23,015 nt of DNA from Sphingomonadales bacterium (GCA_027489295.1 JAIYAA010000368.1:1-23015), one strand, 5' to 3'; positions 1 through 10,487 are shown, numbered from the stretch's first letter. Made by a program: numbers and translations. Notes: generated from the sequence alone by a model not told the origin.

Positions 1-32
1 CGTTCGTCGACTCCAGGAACGAGGAGATTCGT

Positions 33-647
33 ATGATGAAGAAGCACCTGTTAATCCTGGGCGTTACTCCCATGCTCACTCTCGCCGCCTGTGGCGGCGG
101 CGGCAACGACAGCGCGAGCGTCATGGATAACGGCAGCAGCGTCACCAACCTCCCGTCCGGCGAGGCGATGGGCGATAATATGGGCGCGATGAACGGGATG
201 GCAGACAATGCCATGGCCGCCGCGCCGATGTCGGGCCAGGCCTTTGCCGACACCCTGGCCGCCAGCGACACCTACGAGATCGCCGCCGGCCAGCTCGCCC
301 AGCAAAAGGCGACGACCAAGGGGCTAAAGGACTTCGGCAAGGAAATGGTGGACGACCACACCAAGTCGACCGACAAGCTCAAAACGGCCGCCGCCAAGGC
401 AAGCCCCGCGATCACCCCGGTGGCGACCATGACCGACGAGCAGACCGCCAACCTGAAGACGCTGCAGTCCGCCACCGGCACCGATTTCGATTCCGCCTAT
501 ACGAGCCAGCAGGTGACCGCGCACGAGAAGGCACTGGCCGCTCTGCGCGCCTATGCCGGCGCCGGCGACGTGCCGCCGCTGCGCGACCTTGCCCGCGATG
601 CGCAGGACATGGTCTCGAAGCACTACGACCAGATCAAGGGAATGTGA
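33..647 (+). CDS. DUF4142-family lipoprotein, 204 aa
   Basis: Predicted periplasmic lipoprotein. The N-terminus has basic residues (MMKKH), a hydrophobic stretch and a lipobox-like LAAC with Cys20, followed by a Gly run. Residues about 22-65 form a low-complexity linker rich in Met, Asn, Gly and Ala. Residues about 67-204 look like the helical DUF4142 domain (SGQAFADTLAASDTYEI, FGKEMVDDHTKSTDKL, and a C-terminal HYDQIKGM). DUF4142 proteins are common in alphaproteobacteria and lack a firmly known function; some are ferritin-like helical bundles, so a metal role is possible but only inferred. The start has two tandem ATGs behind GAGGAG at about 21-26. The gene converges on the bactofilin gene, with only 17 bases between the two stops and no clear terminator. 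Confidence 0.85.
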   Translation: MMKKHLLILGVTPMLTLAACGGGGNDSASVMDNGSSVTNLPSGEAMGDNMGAMNGMADNAMAAAPMSGQAFADTLAASDTYEIAAGQLAQQKATTKGLKDFGKEMVDDHTKSTDKLKTAAAKASPAITPVATMTDEQTANLKTLQSATGTDFDSAYTSQQVTAHEKALAALRAYAGAGDVPPLRDLARDAQDMVSKHYDQIKGM

Positions 648-664
648 GTCCCCGGGGGAGTGGC

Positions 665-1099
665 CTAGGCCGCTTCCCCGCTTGCCTCGATCAGCACCGG
701 CACGACTCCTGTGCCGCTGCCCAGATGCTTCAGGCGGCCGTCGATATGGCCGCCCTGCTCGACCATGATGGTTTCATATTCCACGTCGCCGGTAATCCGC
801 GCGGTCCGCTCGACCGTGAGCTGGCGTGCGCGCACCGATCCTTCGATCGCGCCCGCCAACCGCGCCTCATCAGCCTCGACTCGGCCGAAGATCTGGCTTT
901 CCGCGCCCTGGACGAGATTGCCGCCGCGCACGTCCCCCTCGATGCGGCCGTCGATGTGCAGGTCCGAGGTCGCCGTGACGTTGCCGGTGATCACGATATC
1001 CGCGCCGAGCACGGAGAACTGCCCGCGCCGGGCGCTCGCCTGGCGCTCGCTCCCGTTCGACGTGCTGCGTTCCTCGCGATTCCGGTTGCCGTTGAACAT
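665..1099 (-). CDS. Bactofilin (polymer-forming cytoskeletal protein), 144 aa
   Basis: Bactofilins self-assemble without nucleotide into filaments that scaffold cell-wall enzymes or polar structures at the membrane. Here residues 1-28 form a polar, Arg/Ser-rich tail. Residues about 29-130 show the beta-helix repeat pattern of the family: SVLGADIVITGNV, LHIDGRIEGDV, SQIFGRVEADEARLAGAIEG, ITGDVEYETIMVEQGGHIDGRL. The length is typical. A GGGGTGGGG stretch on the minus strand just upstream of the ATG may serve as ribosome binding site. Bactofilin genes often sit beside an M23 peptidase gene; none is visible in the window, though the part downstream of this gene is occupied by the convergent lipoprotein gene. 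It is transcribed away from rpsL and shares the 1100-1377 spacer with it. The family call is confident; the cellular role is not determinable here. Confidence 0.9.
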   Translation of the reverse strand: MFNGNRNREERSTSNGSERQASARRGQFSVLGADIVITGNVTATSDLHIDGRIEGDVRGGNLVQGAESQIFGRVEADEARLAGAIEGSVRARQLTVERTARITGDVEYETIMVEQGGHIDGRLKHLGSGTGVVPVLIEASGEAA

Positions 1100-1192
1100 G
1101 CCCGCCCCACCCCTGATGCTGGTCGATTCCGAAAGGATCGGCTAGCACAGCTTGGCCCGCGCGGCAGCCCCCGCGTCTCGCGGCCGGCGGAG

Positions 1193-1221
1193 TTGACCGG
1201 AAGGCCGCGCATCGATATAGG
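1193..1221 (+). promoter_or_regulatory. Promoter of the str operon (rpsL)
   Basis: A sigma70-type promoter is visible: -35 TTGACC at 1193-1198, a 17-base spacer, and -10 TATAGG at 1216-1221. It faces rpsL and would start transcription near 1228, giving a leader of about 150 bases. The match to consensus and the exact spacing are seen directly; activity is inferred. Confidence 0.7.
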
Positions 1222-1272
1222 CCGCCCGGTTCCGGGTAGGGCGATTCCTGCCCTGGGTACAAGAGCTGAACG

Positions 1273-1349
1273 TTGCTGGAGACGCAATCGCCCGGGGGGC
1301 TGAACGCCGCCGGGGCTTTTTCGTATTCTGTCCAACAGGGCTCCAGCAA
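1273..1349 (+). promoter_or_regulatory. Structured rpsL leader with attenuator-like hairpin
   Basis: TTGCTGGAG at 1273-1281 is perfectly complementary to CTCCAGCAA at 1341-1349, forming a long-range stem. Inside it a GC-rich imperfect hairpin (about 1290-1316) is followed directly by TTTTT (1317-1321), as in an intrinsic terminator. The left arm can also pair locally (TTGC with GCAA at about 1284-1287), so alternative folds are possible. The long stem closes just upstream of the rpsL ribosome binding site (about 1361-1372). Regulation is inferred from structure only. Confidence 0.45.
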
Positions 1350-1377
1350 AGTAACCATCTGAAAGGTGAAGGGCTTC

Positions 1378-1749
1378 ATGCCGACGATTAACCAGCTGGT
1401 CCGCAAGGGCCGCGAACCGCAGAAGGCCAAGTCCAAGGTCCCTGCGATGGAACAGAACCCGCAGAAGCGCGGTGTCTGCACCCGCGTGTACACGACGACC
1501 CCGAAGAAGCCGAACTCGGCACTCCGCAAGGTTGCGAAGGTTCGCCTGACCAACAGCCGCGAAGTCATCAGCTACATTCCGGGTGAAGGCCACAACCTGC
1601 AGGAGCACTCGGTTGTGCTCATCCGCGGCGGCCGTGTGCGCGATCTTCCCGGCGTCCGCTACCACGTCCTTCGCGGCGTGCTCGATACGCAGGGCGTCAA
1701 GGATCGTAAGCAGAGCCGTTCGAAGTACGGCGCGAAGCGTCCGAAGTAA
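1378..1749 (+). CDS. rpsL: 30S ribosomal protein S12 (uS12), 123 aa
   Basis: S12 lies at the decoding centre of the 30S subunit and governs fidelity. The family's conserved loops are present: [20 protein letters not shown] with Lys43 and Pro45, [17 protein letters not shown], and DLPGVRYH. The ATG at 1378 gives the usual [11 protein letters not shown]-terminus and follows GAAAGGTGAAGG; an in-frame upstream codon at 1366 would add a non-homologous MKGF. The oddity is residue 88: the family normally has Lys (GGRVKDLPG), here GGRVRDLPG with Arg encoded by CGC at 1639-1641. Lys88 to Arg is a known streptomycin-resistance substitution. It is the first gene of the str operon, 63 bases before rpsG. 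Confidence 0.98.
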   Translation: MPTINQLVRKGREPQKAKSKVPAMEQNPQKRGVCTRVYTTTPKKPNSALRKVAKVRLTNSREVISYIPGEGHNLQEHSVVLIRGGRVRDLPGVRYHVLRGVLDTQGVKDRKQSRSKYGAKRPK

Positions 1750-1812
1750 TCAGGCCATAGTAAGCCCCGGACGTGTTCCGGATCGGCTGAAGATCAGAAG
1801 GAATTATGTGAG

Positions 1813-2283
1813 ATGGCACGTCGTCGTCGTCCCGAAAAGCGGGAAATCCTGCCCGATCCCGTCTATGGTGATCAGGTTCTGTCGAAGTTCATGAACTCGG
1901 TCATGCTGGATGGTAAGAAGGCAGTCGCGGAAGCGATCGTCTATGGCGCCCTCCAGACCGTCGAGCAGCGCGCCAAGCGCGAGCCGATCGGCGTGTTCCA
2001 TGACGCGCTGAACAACGTGAAGCCCGGCATCGAAGTCCGCAGCCGCCGCGTCGGCGGTGCGACCTACCAGGTTCCGGTCGAAGTTCGTCCGGAGCGTGCG
2101 CAGGCGCTTGCGATCCGCTGGCTGATCACCTCGGCCCGCAACCGCAGCGAGCACACCATGGCCGCCCGTCTCTCGGGTGAGCTGATGGATGCGGCGAACA
2201 ACCGCGGCAACGCGGTGAAGAAGCGCGAAGACACCCACCGTATGGCAGAAGCGAACCGCGCCTTCAGCCACTACCGCTGGTAA
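1813..2283 (+). CDS. rpsG: 30S ribosomal protein S7 (uS7), 156 aa
   Basis: S7 nucleates assembly of the 30S head, binds the 3' major domain of 16S rRNA and contacts E-site tRNA. The sequence begins [19 protein letters not shown] and continues with [12 protein letters not shown], the beta-hairpin region [14 protein letters not shown], and a helical C-terminal half ending FSHYRW, all typical. The length of 156 matches the common bacterial short form. AGAAGGA at about 1796-1802 serves the ATG at 1813. In E. coli S7 represses its operon by binding the rpsL-rpsG spacer; here that spacer is only 63 bases and I see no strong hairpin there. An unrelated oxygenase gene separates it from fusA. Confidence 0.98.
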   Translation: MARRRRPEKREILPDPVYGDQVLSKFMNSVMLDGKKAVAEAIVYGALQTVEQRAKREPIGVFHDALNNVKPGIEVRSRRVGGATYQVPVEVRPERAQALAIRWLITSARNRSEHTMAARLSGELMDAANNRGNAVKKREDTHRMAEANRAFSHYRW

Positions 2284-2374
2284 TCGCTGCCTCTACCGGC
2301 ACCTACTCATGGACGCAGGCCAGTGAATGCGATAATTGCGCTGCAACATGGCCTGCGCAATTGGGGGTTTGGTG

Positions 2375-3232
2375 ATGGCTTATTTGACTGAAATGGATGC
2401 CAAGACGGGTTTCGTGGATGCAGAGGCGGCGCGCGACAAGGGCGCCGAGCTGCACGAAACCTATGCGGCCGGGGATCCGTTTCCGCACATCATGATCGAT
2501 GATTTCCTCCCGGAAGACATCATCCGCATGTGCGTTACGGAATTCGAAAGTTCGCGGCACGACGGCCAGACCGTCTACAACCGCGAGCAGGAGCGTCTGA
2601 AGCGGGAATTCCGCCCGGACGAGATGACCCCGTTGGCGCGAACGCTGTTCTACAGCTTCAATTCGCGCCCGTTCATTCGCGTGATCGAGAATATCACGGG
2701 TATCAAAGGCCTGATTCCAGACCCCTATTTCATGGGTGGTGGCTTCCACGAGATTTCGAACGGCGGCCATCTGTCGATCCATGCCGACTTCAACCATCAC
2801 AAGCTGATGGACGTTGAACGGCGGGTAAACGTGCTTATCTACCTCAACGAGGACTGGAAGCCGGAATATGGCGGCCAGCTGGAGTTGTGGGACAACGATA
2901 TGAAGGGCTGTGTCCAGTCGATCGTCCCCATGATCAACCGCTGCGTCATGTTCAACACGACGTCGTTCAGCAATCATGGCAACCCGCAGCCGGTCAATCA
3001 CCCGGCCGGGATCACCCGGAAGTCGATCGCGCTGTATTACTACACCGCGACCTGGACGGGCGATAAGCGCGGCCACACCACCCAGTTCCGGGCCCGCCCG
3101 GGTACCGAGGACAAGGTGGACTGGGCGGTGCGCCGGAACGAACTGCTCGACGACTTCCTGCCCCCCATTCTCCGCCGTGGCCTGTCCAAGGTTCGGGGCG
3201 GTGGTCGGCAGCCGGCGGAGCCGGTGGAATAA
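2375..3232 (+). CDS. 2-oxoglutarate/Fe(II) oxygenase, prolyl hydroxylase-like, 285 aa
   Basis: Predicted cytoplasmic dioxygenase of the prolyl 4-hydroxylase/EGL-9-like superfamily; no signal peptide. The double-stranded beta-helix core shows His136 and Asp138 ([10 protein letters not shown]), the strand [11 protein letters not shown], the GG loop ([10 protein letters not shown]), the distal His201 ([10 protein letters not shown]) and Arg215 ([11 protein letters not shown]), expected to bind Fe(II) and the 2OG carboxylate. [12 protein letters not shown] near residue 36 is a typical entry motif. I prefer the ATG at 2375, behind GGGGGT; a TTG at 2336 or ATG at 2348 would add up to 13 residues. 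It lies same-strand between rpsG (91 bases) and fusA (118 bases), an unusual site for such a gene. Related enzymes modify uS12 (OGFOD1/Tpa1) or EF-Tu (Pseudomonas PPHD), so a translation substrate is plausible. Others act on small molecules or cell-surface chemistry, so the substrate is unknown. Confidence 0.88.
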   Translation: MAYLTEMDAKTGFVDAEAARDKGAELHETYAAGDPFPHIMIDDFLPEDIIRMCVTEFESSRHDGQTVYNREQERLKREFRPDEMTPLARTLFYSFNSRPFIRVIENITGIKGLIPDPYFMGGGFHEISNGGHLSIHADFNHHKLMDVERRVNVLIYLNEDWKPEYGGQLELWDNDMKGCVQSIVPMINRCVMFNTTSFSNHGNPQPVNHPAGITRKSIALYYYTATWTGDKRGHTTQFRARPGTEDKVDWAVRRNELLDDFLPPILRRGLSKVRGGGRQPAEPVE

Positions 3233-3241
3233 GAACTGGAT

Positions 3242-3263
3242 CGGGCGGGGCCATCCCCGCCCG
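3242..3263 (+). other. GC hairpin between oxygenase gene and fusA
   Basis: A perfect 9-bp stem, CGGGCGGGG and CCCCGCCCG around the loop CCAT, lies 9 bases after the oxygenase stop. No T-run follows, so it is not a canonical terminator. It may protect or partly end the upstream transcript before fusA. Confidence 0.5.
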
Positions 3264-3350
3264 CGTTCAGGGGAAAAGGGAACTGCAACGGGCGTCTTCT
3301 CACCATGAGAGGCGCGCCATTTTTTTAACTTGTATAGGGGTTGAAGTATC

Positions 3351-5447
<2,097 letters not shown>

Positions 5448-5528
5448 TCGGAAAACAGCCGCTATGGGGCCGCGTTCTCGCGAGTCCCCATGGTGGCACG
5501 GGAAATTGAATCAGAAGGTAGGAAGACA

Positions 5529-6722
<1,194 letters not shown>

Positions 6723-6752
6723 GCATTTGCCGGCTCCGGCCGGCAGGTGACG

Positions 6753-6807
6753 AAAAAAAGCAGCCGCCCGGCACTCGAAATTGAGTGTCGGGCGGTTGCC
6801 TTTTTAT
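6753..6807 (+). terminator. Rho-independent terminator after tuf
   Basis: A 17-bp stem with one G-T wobble pair (GCAGCCGCCCGGCACTC at 6761-6777 with GAGTGTCGGGCGGTTGC at 6784-6800), loop GAAATT, is followed by CTTTTT. An A-run at 6754-6760 on the left side could let it act on the other strand too. It ends the str transcript, so rpsJ needs read-through or its own promoter. Confidence 0.92.
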
Positions 6808-6825
6808 GGAAGGGCCGTTAAAGGC
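6797..6825 (+). promoter_or_regulatory. Weak promoter candidate for the S10 operon
   Basis: TTGCCT at 6797-6802, 17 bases, then TAAAGG at 6820-6825. The -35 would overlap the right arm and T-run of the tuf terminator. The match is modest, but something must start transcription between that terminator and rpsJ, and I see nothing better. Confidence 0.3.
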
Positions 6826-6991
6826 GCGCCCTTCGGTTTTAGAGTTCAACAGCAAGAGGCGGCCATCCAGCCGCCGTTCCGGACCAACCGGCGCCTCCCG
6901 ATCCGCTGCTTCAGCGGGCAGGGCAGGGGGCCGGGGCTTTCCCCGGAGTGGCATTGGGTGCGCAGCCCCGCTCTTTCGCATCGGTAGGACC
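6826..6991 (+). promoter_or_regulatory. Structured leader of rpsJ
   Basis: Three hairpins stand in a row: GGCGGC/GCCGCC (6858-6875, loop CATCCA), CCGCTG/CAGCGG (6903-6917, loop CTT) and CCGGGG/CCCCGG (6931-6946, loop CTTT). In E. coli the S10 leader is bound by L4 for autogenous control. Whether this leader acts that way is unknown. The rpsJ ribosome binding site is at about 6984-6989. Confidence 0.4.
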
Positions 6992-7303
6992 ATGGAAACG
7001 CAGAATATCCGCATTCGCCTCAAGGCGTTCGATCACCGCGTGCTCGATCAGGCTGCCGGCGACATTGCCGACACCGCCCGCCGTACCGGCGCACTCATCC
7101 GTGGCCCCATCCCGCTCCCGACTCACATCGACAAGTTCACGGTCAACCGTGGCCCGCACATCGATAAGAAGTCGCGCGAGCAGTTCGAGACCCGCACCTA
7201 CAAGCGCATGCTCGACATCGTGCAGCCGACCCCGCAGACCGTGGACGCGCTCATGAAGCTCGACCTGGCCGCTGGCGTCGACGTCGAGATCAAGCTGGCC
7301 TGA
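6992..7303 (+). CDS. rpsJ: 30S ribosomal protein S10 (uS10), 103 aa
   Basis: S10 belongs to the 30S head and, as NusE, joins transcription antitermination complexes and NusG to couple transcription with translation. The start [19 protein letters not shown], followed by [30 protein letters not shown] and ending DVEIKLA, is diagnostic, and 103 residues is exactly the E. coli length. The ATG at 6992 follows GGTAGGA; an open frame further upstream encodes no recognisable protein. Unusually, the next gene rplC does not follow at once: 365 structured bases intervene, beginning with a terminator-like hairpin. Confidence 0.98.
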   Translation: METQNIRIRLKAFDHRVLDQAAGDIADTARRTGALIRGPIPLPTHIDKFTVNRGPHIDKKSREQFETRTYKRMLDIVQPTPQTVDALMKLDLAAGVDVEIKLA

Positions 7304-7313
7304 GCCGGCTGCC

Positions 7314-7338
7314 GCCCCCGCGCTTCGCGGGGGCTTTT
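7314..7338 (+). terminator. Terminator-like hairpin after rpsJ
   Basis: A perfect 9-bp GC stem (GCCCCCGCG at 7314-7322 with CGCGGGGGC at 7326-7334), loop CTT, is followed by only TTTT. It could act as a partial terminator between rpsJ and the rest of the S10 operon. The short T-run makes strength uncertain. Confidence 0.55.
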
Positions 7339-7668
7339 GGCGTTCACCCTTTAATGCGGTGGACATGGAAGCGTAGCTGACGTAAAGGCGCCGCTTCCTC
7401 GAGATTCGCGGCTCCGTCATTGGAGTCGCCATCCTCCTCGACCGGATCGTTCCCCGATCCAACGCAAGGAGTGGCGGGCCGGAACCGGCTCGCAGCGACA
7501 AGGGATACCGCCGGCGGCTTTCGAGTGGCCGGGCCTGCGTCCCCCGTCTCTTCTGCCGCAAGGTGGAGGTTCAGCCCGGACGGGGGCTTCGCAGTAAAAC
7601 ATCCAGGGTTGGACACGCACCCGCGGGAATGGTCCCGGGGGTGCCTCTGTAATAGGAGCAACAGGCCG
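7339..7668 (+). other. Long structured spacer/leader before rplC
   Basis: No credible gene lies here. The spacer holds GGATCG/CGATCC (about 7444-7460), GCGGGCCG/CGGCTCGC with loop GAAC (7474-7493), and GCACCCGCGGGA/TCCCGGGGGTGC with one mismatch and loop ATGG (7617-7644). The last sits just upstream of AGGAG (7654-7658), the rplC ribosome binding site. I saw no convincing sigma70 promoter. The layout suggests a control region for rplC-rplD and onward genes, but this is inference. Confidence 0.4.
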
Positions 7669-8418
7669 ATGCGCACTGGCGTTATCGCGAAGAAGATGGG
7701 GATGACCCGCCTGTTCCAGGACGACGGCCGGCACGTGCCGGTGACCGTTCTGGCACTGGAAGGCGTCCAGGTGGTGGCACAGCGCACCACCGAAAAGGAT
7801 GGCTATGTGGCCGTTCAGGTCGGCGCCGGCACGGCGAAGGTCAAGAACGTCGCCAAGCCGCAGCGCGGCCACTTCGGCAAGGCCGAAGTCGAGCCGAAGG
7901 CCATCCTCTGCGAATTCCGCGTCGAGGAAGATGGTCTGTTGGACGTGGGCGCCGAGATTTCGGCCGACCATTTCGTCGCAGGCCAGCTGGTCGACGTGTC
8001 GGGCCGTACCCAGGGTAAGGGTTTCGCCGGCGCCATGAAGCGTTGGGGCTTCGGCGGTCTGCGCGCTACCCACGGCGTTTCCGTCTCGCACCGTTCGCAC
8101 GGTTCGACCGGTAACCGCCAGGATCCGGGTCGCGTCTTCAAGAACAAGAAGATGGCCGGCCACATGGGCGACCGCAATCGCACCCAGCAGAATCTGGAAG
8201 TGGTCGGCACCGATGCCGAGCGCGGCCTGATCTTCGTCAAGGGTTCGGTTCCGGGCTCGAAGGGCGGCTGGCTGATCGTGAAGGATGCCGTCAAGGTCGA
8301 CCGTCACGCTGAAGCGCCGTACCCCGCCGGTCTGAAGACCGTCGCGAACAGCAACGAGGCTCCCGCCGAAGCGCCCGCAGTGGCGGCTCCGGAAGCCACC
8401 GAAGGCCAGGAGGGCTAA
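7669..8418 (+). CDS. rplC: 50S ribosomal protein L3 (uL3), 249 aa
   Basis: L3 binds 23S rRNA early in assembly and reaches to the peptidyl transferase centre. It begins [20 protein letters not shown] and contains the conserved loop [27 protein letters not shown]; the Gln in this loop matches the one methylated by PrmB in E. coli. With 249 residues it is longer than the 209 of E. coli. Part of the excess is a C-terminal tail rich in Ala, Glu and Pro (from about residue 228). The ATG at 7669 follows AGGAG. The stop TAA directly abuts the GTG of rplD, implying translational coupling. Confidence 0.98.
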   Translation: MRTGVIAKKMGMTRLFQDDGRHVPVTVLALEGVQVVAQRTTEKDGYVAVQVGAGTAKVKNVAKPQRGHFGKAEVEPKAILCEFRVEEDGLLDVGAEISADHFVAGQLVDVSGRTQGKGFAGAMKRWGFGGLRATHGVSVSHRSHGSTGNRQDPGRVFKNKKMAGHMGDRNRTQQNLEVVGTDAERGLIFVKGSVPGSKGGWLIVKDAVKVDRHAEAPYPAGLKTVANSNEAPAEAPAVAAPEATEGQEG

Positions 8419-9045
8419 GTGAAGGTCAAGGTTCAAACCCTCGACGCCGCCGAGAAGGGCGATATCGAGCTCAACGACGAGATCTTCGGTCTCGATCCGC
8501 GTGCCGACATCCTGCACCGCGTCGTCACCTGGCAGCTCGAGAAGCGTCGCGGCACCGCCCGTGGCACCCGCGAGCGTTCGGACGTTGCACGCACGGGCAA
8601 GAAGTGGGGTCGCCAGAAGGGCGGCGGCACGGCGCGTCACGGCGATCGCCGCGCCCCGGTGTTCATCGGCGGCGGTAAGGCGCACGGCGCCCGTGTCCGC
8701 GACTTCAATCCGTCGCTGAACAAGAAGATCCGCACGCTGGGTCTGAAGATGGCGCTGTCGAGCCACGCCAAGGCTGGTTCGCTGATCGTCATGGACAGCC
8801 TGGTCGTCGAGAACGGCAAGACCAAGGTGCTCGTGGGCAACCTGGAAAAGCTGGGCTTCGGCAAGAAGGCGCTGGTGATCGATGGCGATACCGTCGAGAC
8901 CACGTTCGCACTGGCGGCAGGCAACCTGCACCAGGTCAACGTGCTGCCGGCGATCGGCGCCAACGTCTACGACATCCTGAAGAGCGACACGCTGGTCCTG
9001 ACCCGCGCTGCCGTCGAGAAGCTGGAGGCGCGCTTCAATGGCTAA
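8419..9045 (+). CDS. rplD: 50S ribosomal protein L4 (uL4), 208 aa
   Basis: L4 lines the polypeptide exit tunnel and in E. coli also represses the S10 operon by acting on its leader. Visible landmarks are the N-terminal [23 protein letters not shown], the extended tunnel loop [23 protein letters not shown], and the Rossmann-like C-terminal half with [15 protein letters not shown]. The start is GTG at 8419, with no bases between it and the L3 stop, and the L3 tail codons supply the AGGAGGG ribosome binding site. The 3' end overlaps rplW by 8 bases. Length is close to the usual 200-210 residues. Confidence 0.98.
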   Translation: MKVKVQTLDAAEKGDIELNDEIFGLDPRADILHRVVTWQLEKRRGTARGTRERSDVARTGKKWGRQKGGGTARHGDRRAPVFIGGGKAHGARVRDFNPSLNKKIRTLGLKMALSSHAKAGSLIVMDSLVVENGKTKVLVGNLEKLGFGKKALVIDGDTVETTFALAAGNLHQVNVLPAIGANVYDILKSDTLVLTRAAVEKLEARFNG

Positions 9046-9349
9046 GCAGTCCAAGCCGGTCGACATCCGTCACTACGACGTGGTGCTCGCCCCGCACATC
9101 ACCGAAAAGTCGACGCTCGTCTCCGAGGCGAACGCCGTGGTCTTCAAGGTCGCCAACGACGCGACCAAGCCGGAGATCAAGGCTGCCGTCGAGGCGCTGT
9201 TCAACGTCAAGGTCACCGGCGTGAACACCCTCGTCCAGAAGGGCAAGACCAAGAAGTGGAAGGGCGCGCCCTACCGCCGTTCGGACTTTAAGAAAGCGGT
9301 CGTGACGCTCGCCCAGGGCGAACAGATCGACGTGACCACGGGGATCTGA
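9038..9349 (+). CDS. rplW: 50S ribosomal protein L23 (uL23), 103 aa
   Basis: L23 sits at the tunnel exit and is the docking site for trigger factor and SRP. The sequence [53 protein letters not shown] carries the family pattern; note the conserved Glu of ITEKS and the basic hairpin [20 protein letters not shown]. The ATG lies within the rplD 3' end (8-base overlap) and the GGAGG upstream of it is inside rplD. Length is standard. The gap to rplB is 4 bases. Confidence 0.98.
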   Translation: MAKQSKPVDIRHYDVVLAPHITEKSTLVSEANAVVFKVANDATKPEIKAAVEALFNVKVTGVNTLVQKGKTKKWKGAPYRRSDFKKAVVTLAQGEQIDVTTGI

Positions 9350-9353
9350 GACC

Positions 9354-10205
9354 ATGGCGCTTAAGAACTATAATCCGACGTCGCCGGGCGTCCGCGGGCT
9401 GATCCTGATCGACCGCTCGCAGCTCTTCAAGGGTCGCCCCGTCAAGGCGCTGACCGAAGGCAAGACCAAGACCGGCGGCCGTAACAACAAGGGCCATGTC
9501 ACCTCGCGTGGCATCGGCGGCGGTCACAAGCAGCGCTATCGCATCGTCGATTTCAAGCGTCGCCTGTGGGACGTCGAAGGCACTGTCGAGCGGATCGAGT
9601 ATGACCCGAACCGCACCGCCTTCATCGCGCTGATCAACTACGGCGCCGACGAAGCCGGCAAGGATCGGATTGCCTACATCATCGCGCCGCAGCGTCTCGC
9701 TGTCGGGGACAAGGTGATCGCGGGCAAGAAGACCGACGTGAAGCCGGGCAACGCCATGGAGCTGGGCCAGATCCCGGTCGGCACCATCGTCCACAATGTG
9801 GAGATGAAGCCGGGCAAGGGCGGTCAGATCGCCCGTTCGGCTGGCGCCTATGTCCAGGTCGTCGGTCGTGACCGCGGCATGGTGATCGTGCGTCTGGGTT
9901 CGGGTGAGCAGCGCTACATCCACGCCGCCTGCATGGCGACGGTGGGTGCGGTGTCGAACCCCGACAACCAGAACCAGAACTTCGGCAAGGCCGGTCGTAG
10001 CCGCTGGCAGGGTTCGCGTCCGCTTACCCGCGGTGTCGCGAAGAACCCGGTCGACCACCCGCACGGCGGTGGTGAAGGCCGCACCTCGGGCGGCCGTCAC
10101 CCGGTTACCCCGTGGGGCAAGCCGACCAAGGGTGCGCGCACCCGCCACAACAAGGCGACGGACAAGATGATCATCCGTTCGCGTCACGCGAAGAAGAAGG
10201 GCTGA
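9354..10205 (+). CDS. rplB: 50S ribosomal protein L2 (uL2), 283 aa
   Basis: L2 joins the subunits and supports the peptidyl transferase centre. It starts [24 protein letters not shown] and has the RNA-binding OB and SH3-like domains ([22 protein letters not shown], then [27 protein letters not shown]). The invariant C-terminal loop [12 protein letters not shown] has His235 and His237, the histidine region implicated in peptide bond formation. At 283 residues it is somewhat longer than the E. coli protein (273). It begins 4 bases after rplW and ends 3 bases before rpsS. Confidence 0.98.
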   Translation: MALKNYNPTSPGVRGLILIDRSQLFKGRPVKALTEGKTKTGGRNNKGHVTSRGIGGGHKQRYRIVDFKRRLWDVEGTVERIEYDPNRTAFIALINYGADEAGKDRIAYIIAPQRLAVGDKVIAGKKTDVKPGNAMELGQIPVGTIVHNVEMKPGKGGQIARSAGAYVQVVGRDRGMVIVRLGSGEQRYIHAACMATVGAVSNPDNQNQNFGKAGRSRWQGSRPLTRGVAKNPVDHPHGGGEGRTSGGRHPVTPWGKPTKGARTRHNKATDKMIIRSRHAKKKG

Positions 10206-10208
10206 TAG

Positions 10209-10487
10209 ATGGCTCGCTCCGTATGGAAGGGTCCGTTCGTGGACCTGCACCTTCTCAAGAAGGCAGAAACCGCTCAGGAAGCGGGTACTCGTTCGGGTCC
10301 GATCAAGACCTGGTCGCGTCGCTCGACGATCCTGCCGCAGTTCGTCGGTCTGACGTTCAACGTCTACAACGGCCGCAAGTTCGTGCCGGTGTCGGTCAAC
10401 GAGGACATGGTCGGCATGAAGCTCGGCGAGTTCGCGCCGACCCGCTTCTTCCCCGGCCACGCCGCGGACAAGAAGGGTAAGCGCTAA
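10209..10487 (+). CDS. rpsS: 30S ribosomal protein S19 (uS19), 92 aa
   Basis: S19 is a head protein that pairs with S13 and contacts the A-site t[23 protein letters not shown], then [30 protein letters not shown] and [21 protein letters not shown], is a complete match to the family in order and length (92 residues, as in E. coli). The last base of its TAA is the first base of the rplV ATG (TAATG), a classical coupling arrangement. Nothing is unusual. Confidence 0.98.
   Translation: MARSVWKGPFVDLHLLKKAETAQEAGTRSGPIKTWSRRSTILPQFVGLTFNVYNGRKFVPVSVNEDMVGMKLGEFAPTRFFPGHAADKKGKR

Noticed and set aside
644..1303. Plus-strand frame opposite the bactofilin gene and into the rpsL leader
   Set aside because: The minus-strand bactofilin is a clear family match; the plus-strand frame also crosses the rpsL promoter.
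3333..3338. TATAGG just upstream of fusA as a -10 element
   Set aside because: No -35 at the right distance, and transcription would start at the start codon, within the ribosome binding region.
7354..7380. Eight-codon mini-frame MRWTWKRS with two Trp codons before rplC
   Set aside because: It looks like a leader peptide at first, but there is no ribosome binding site and no reason for tryptophan control of ribosomal proteins. Likely chance.
7417..9066. A 549-codon minus-strand frame across rplC and rplD
   Set aside because: It is antisense to two certain genes and composed of biased residues without a family signature.
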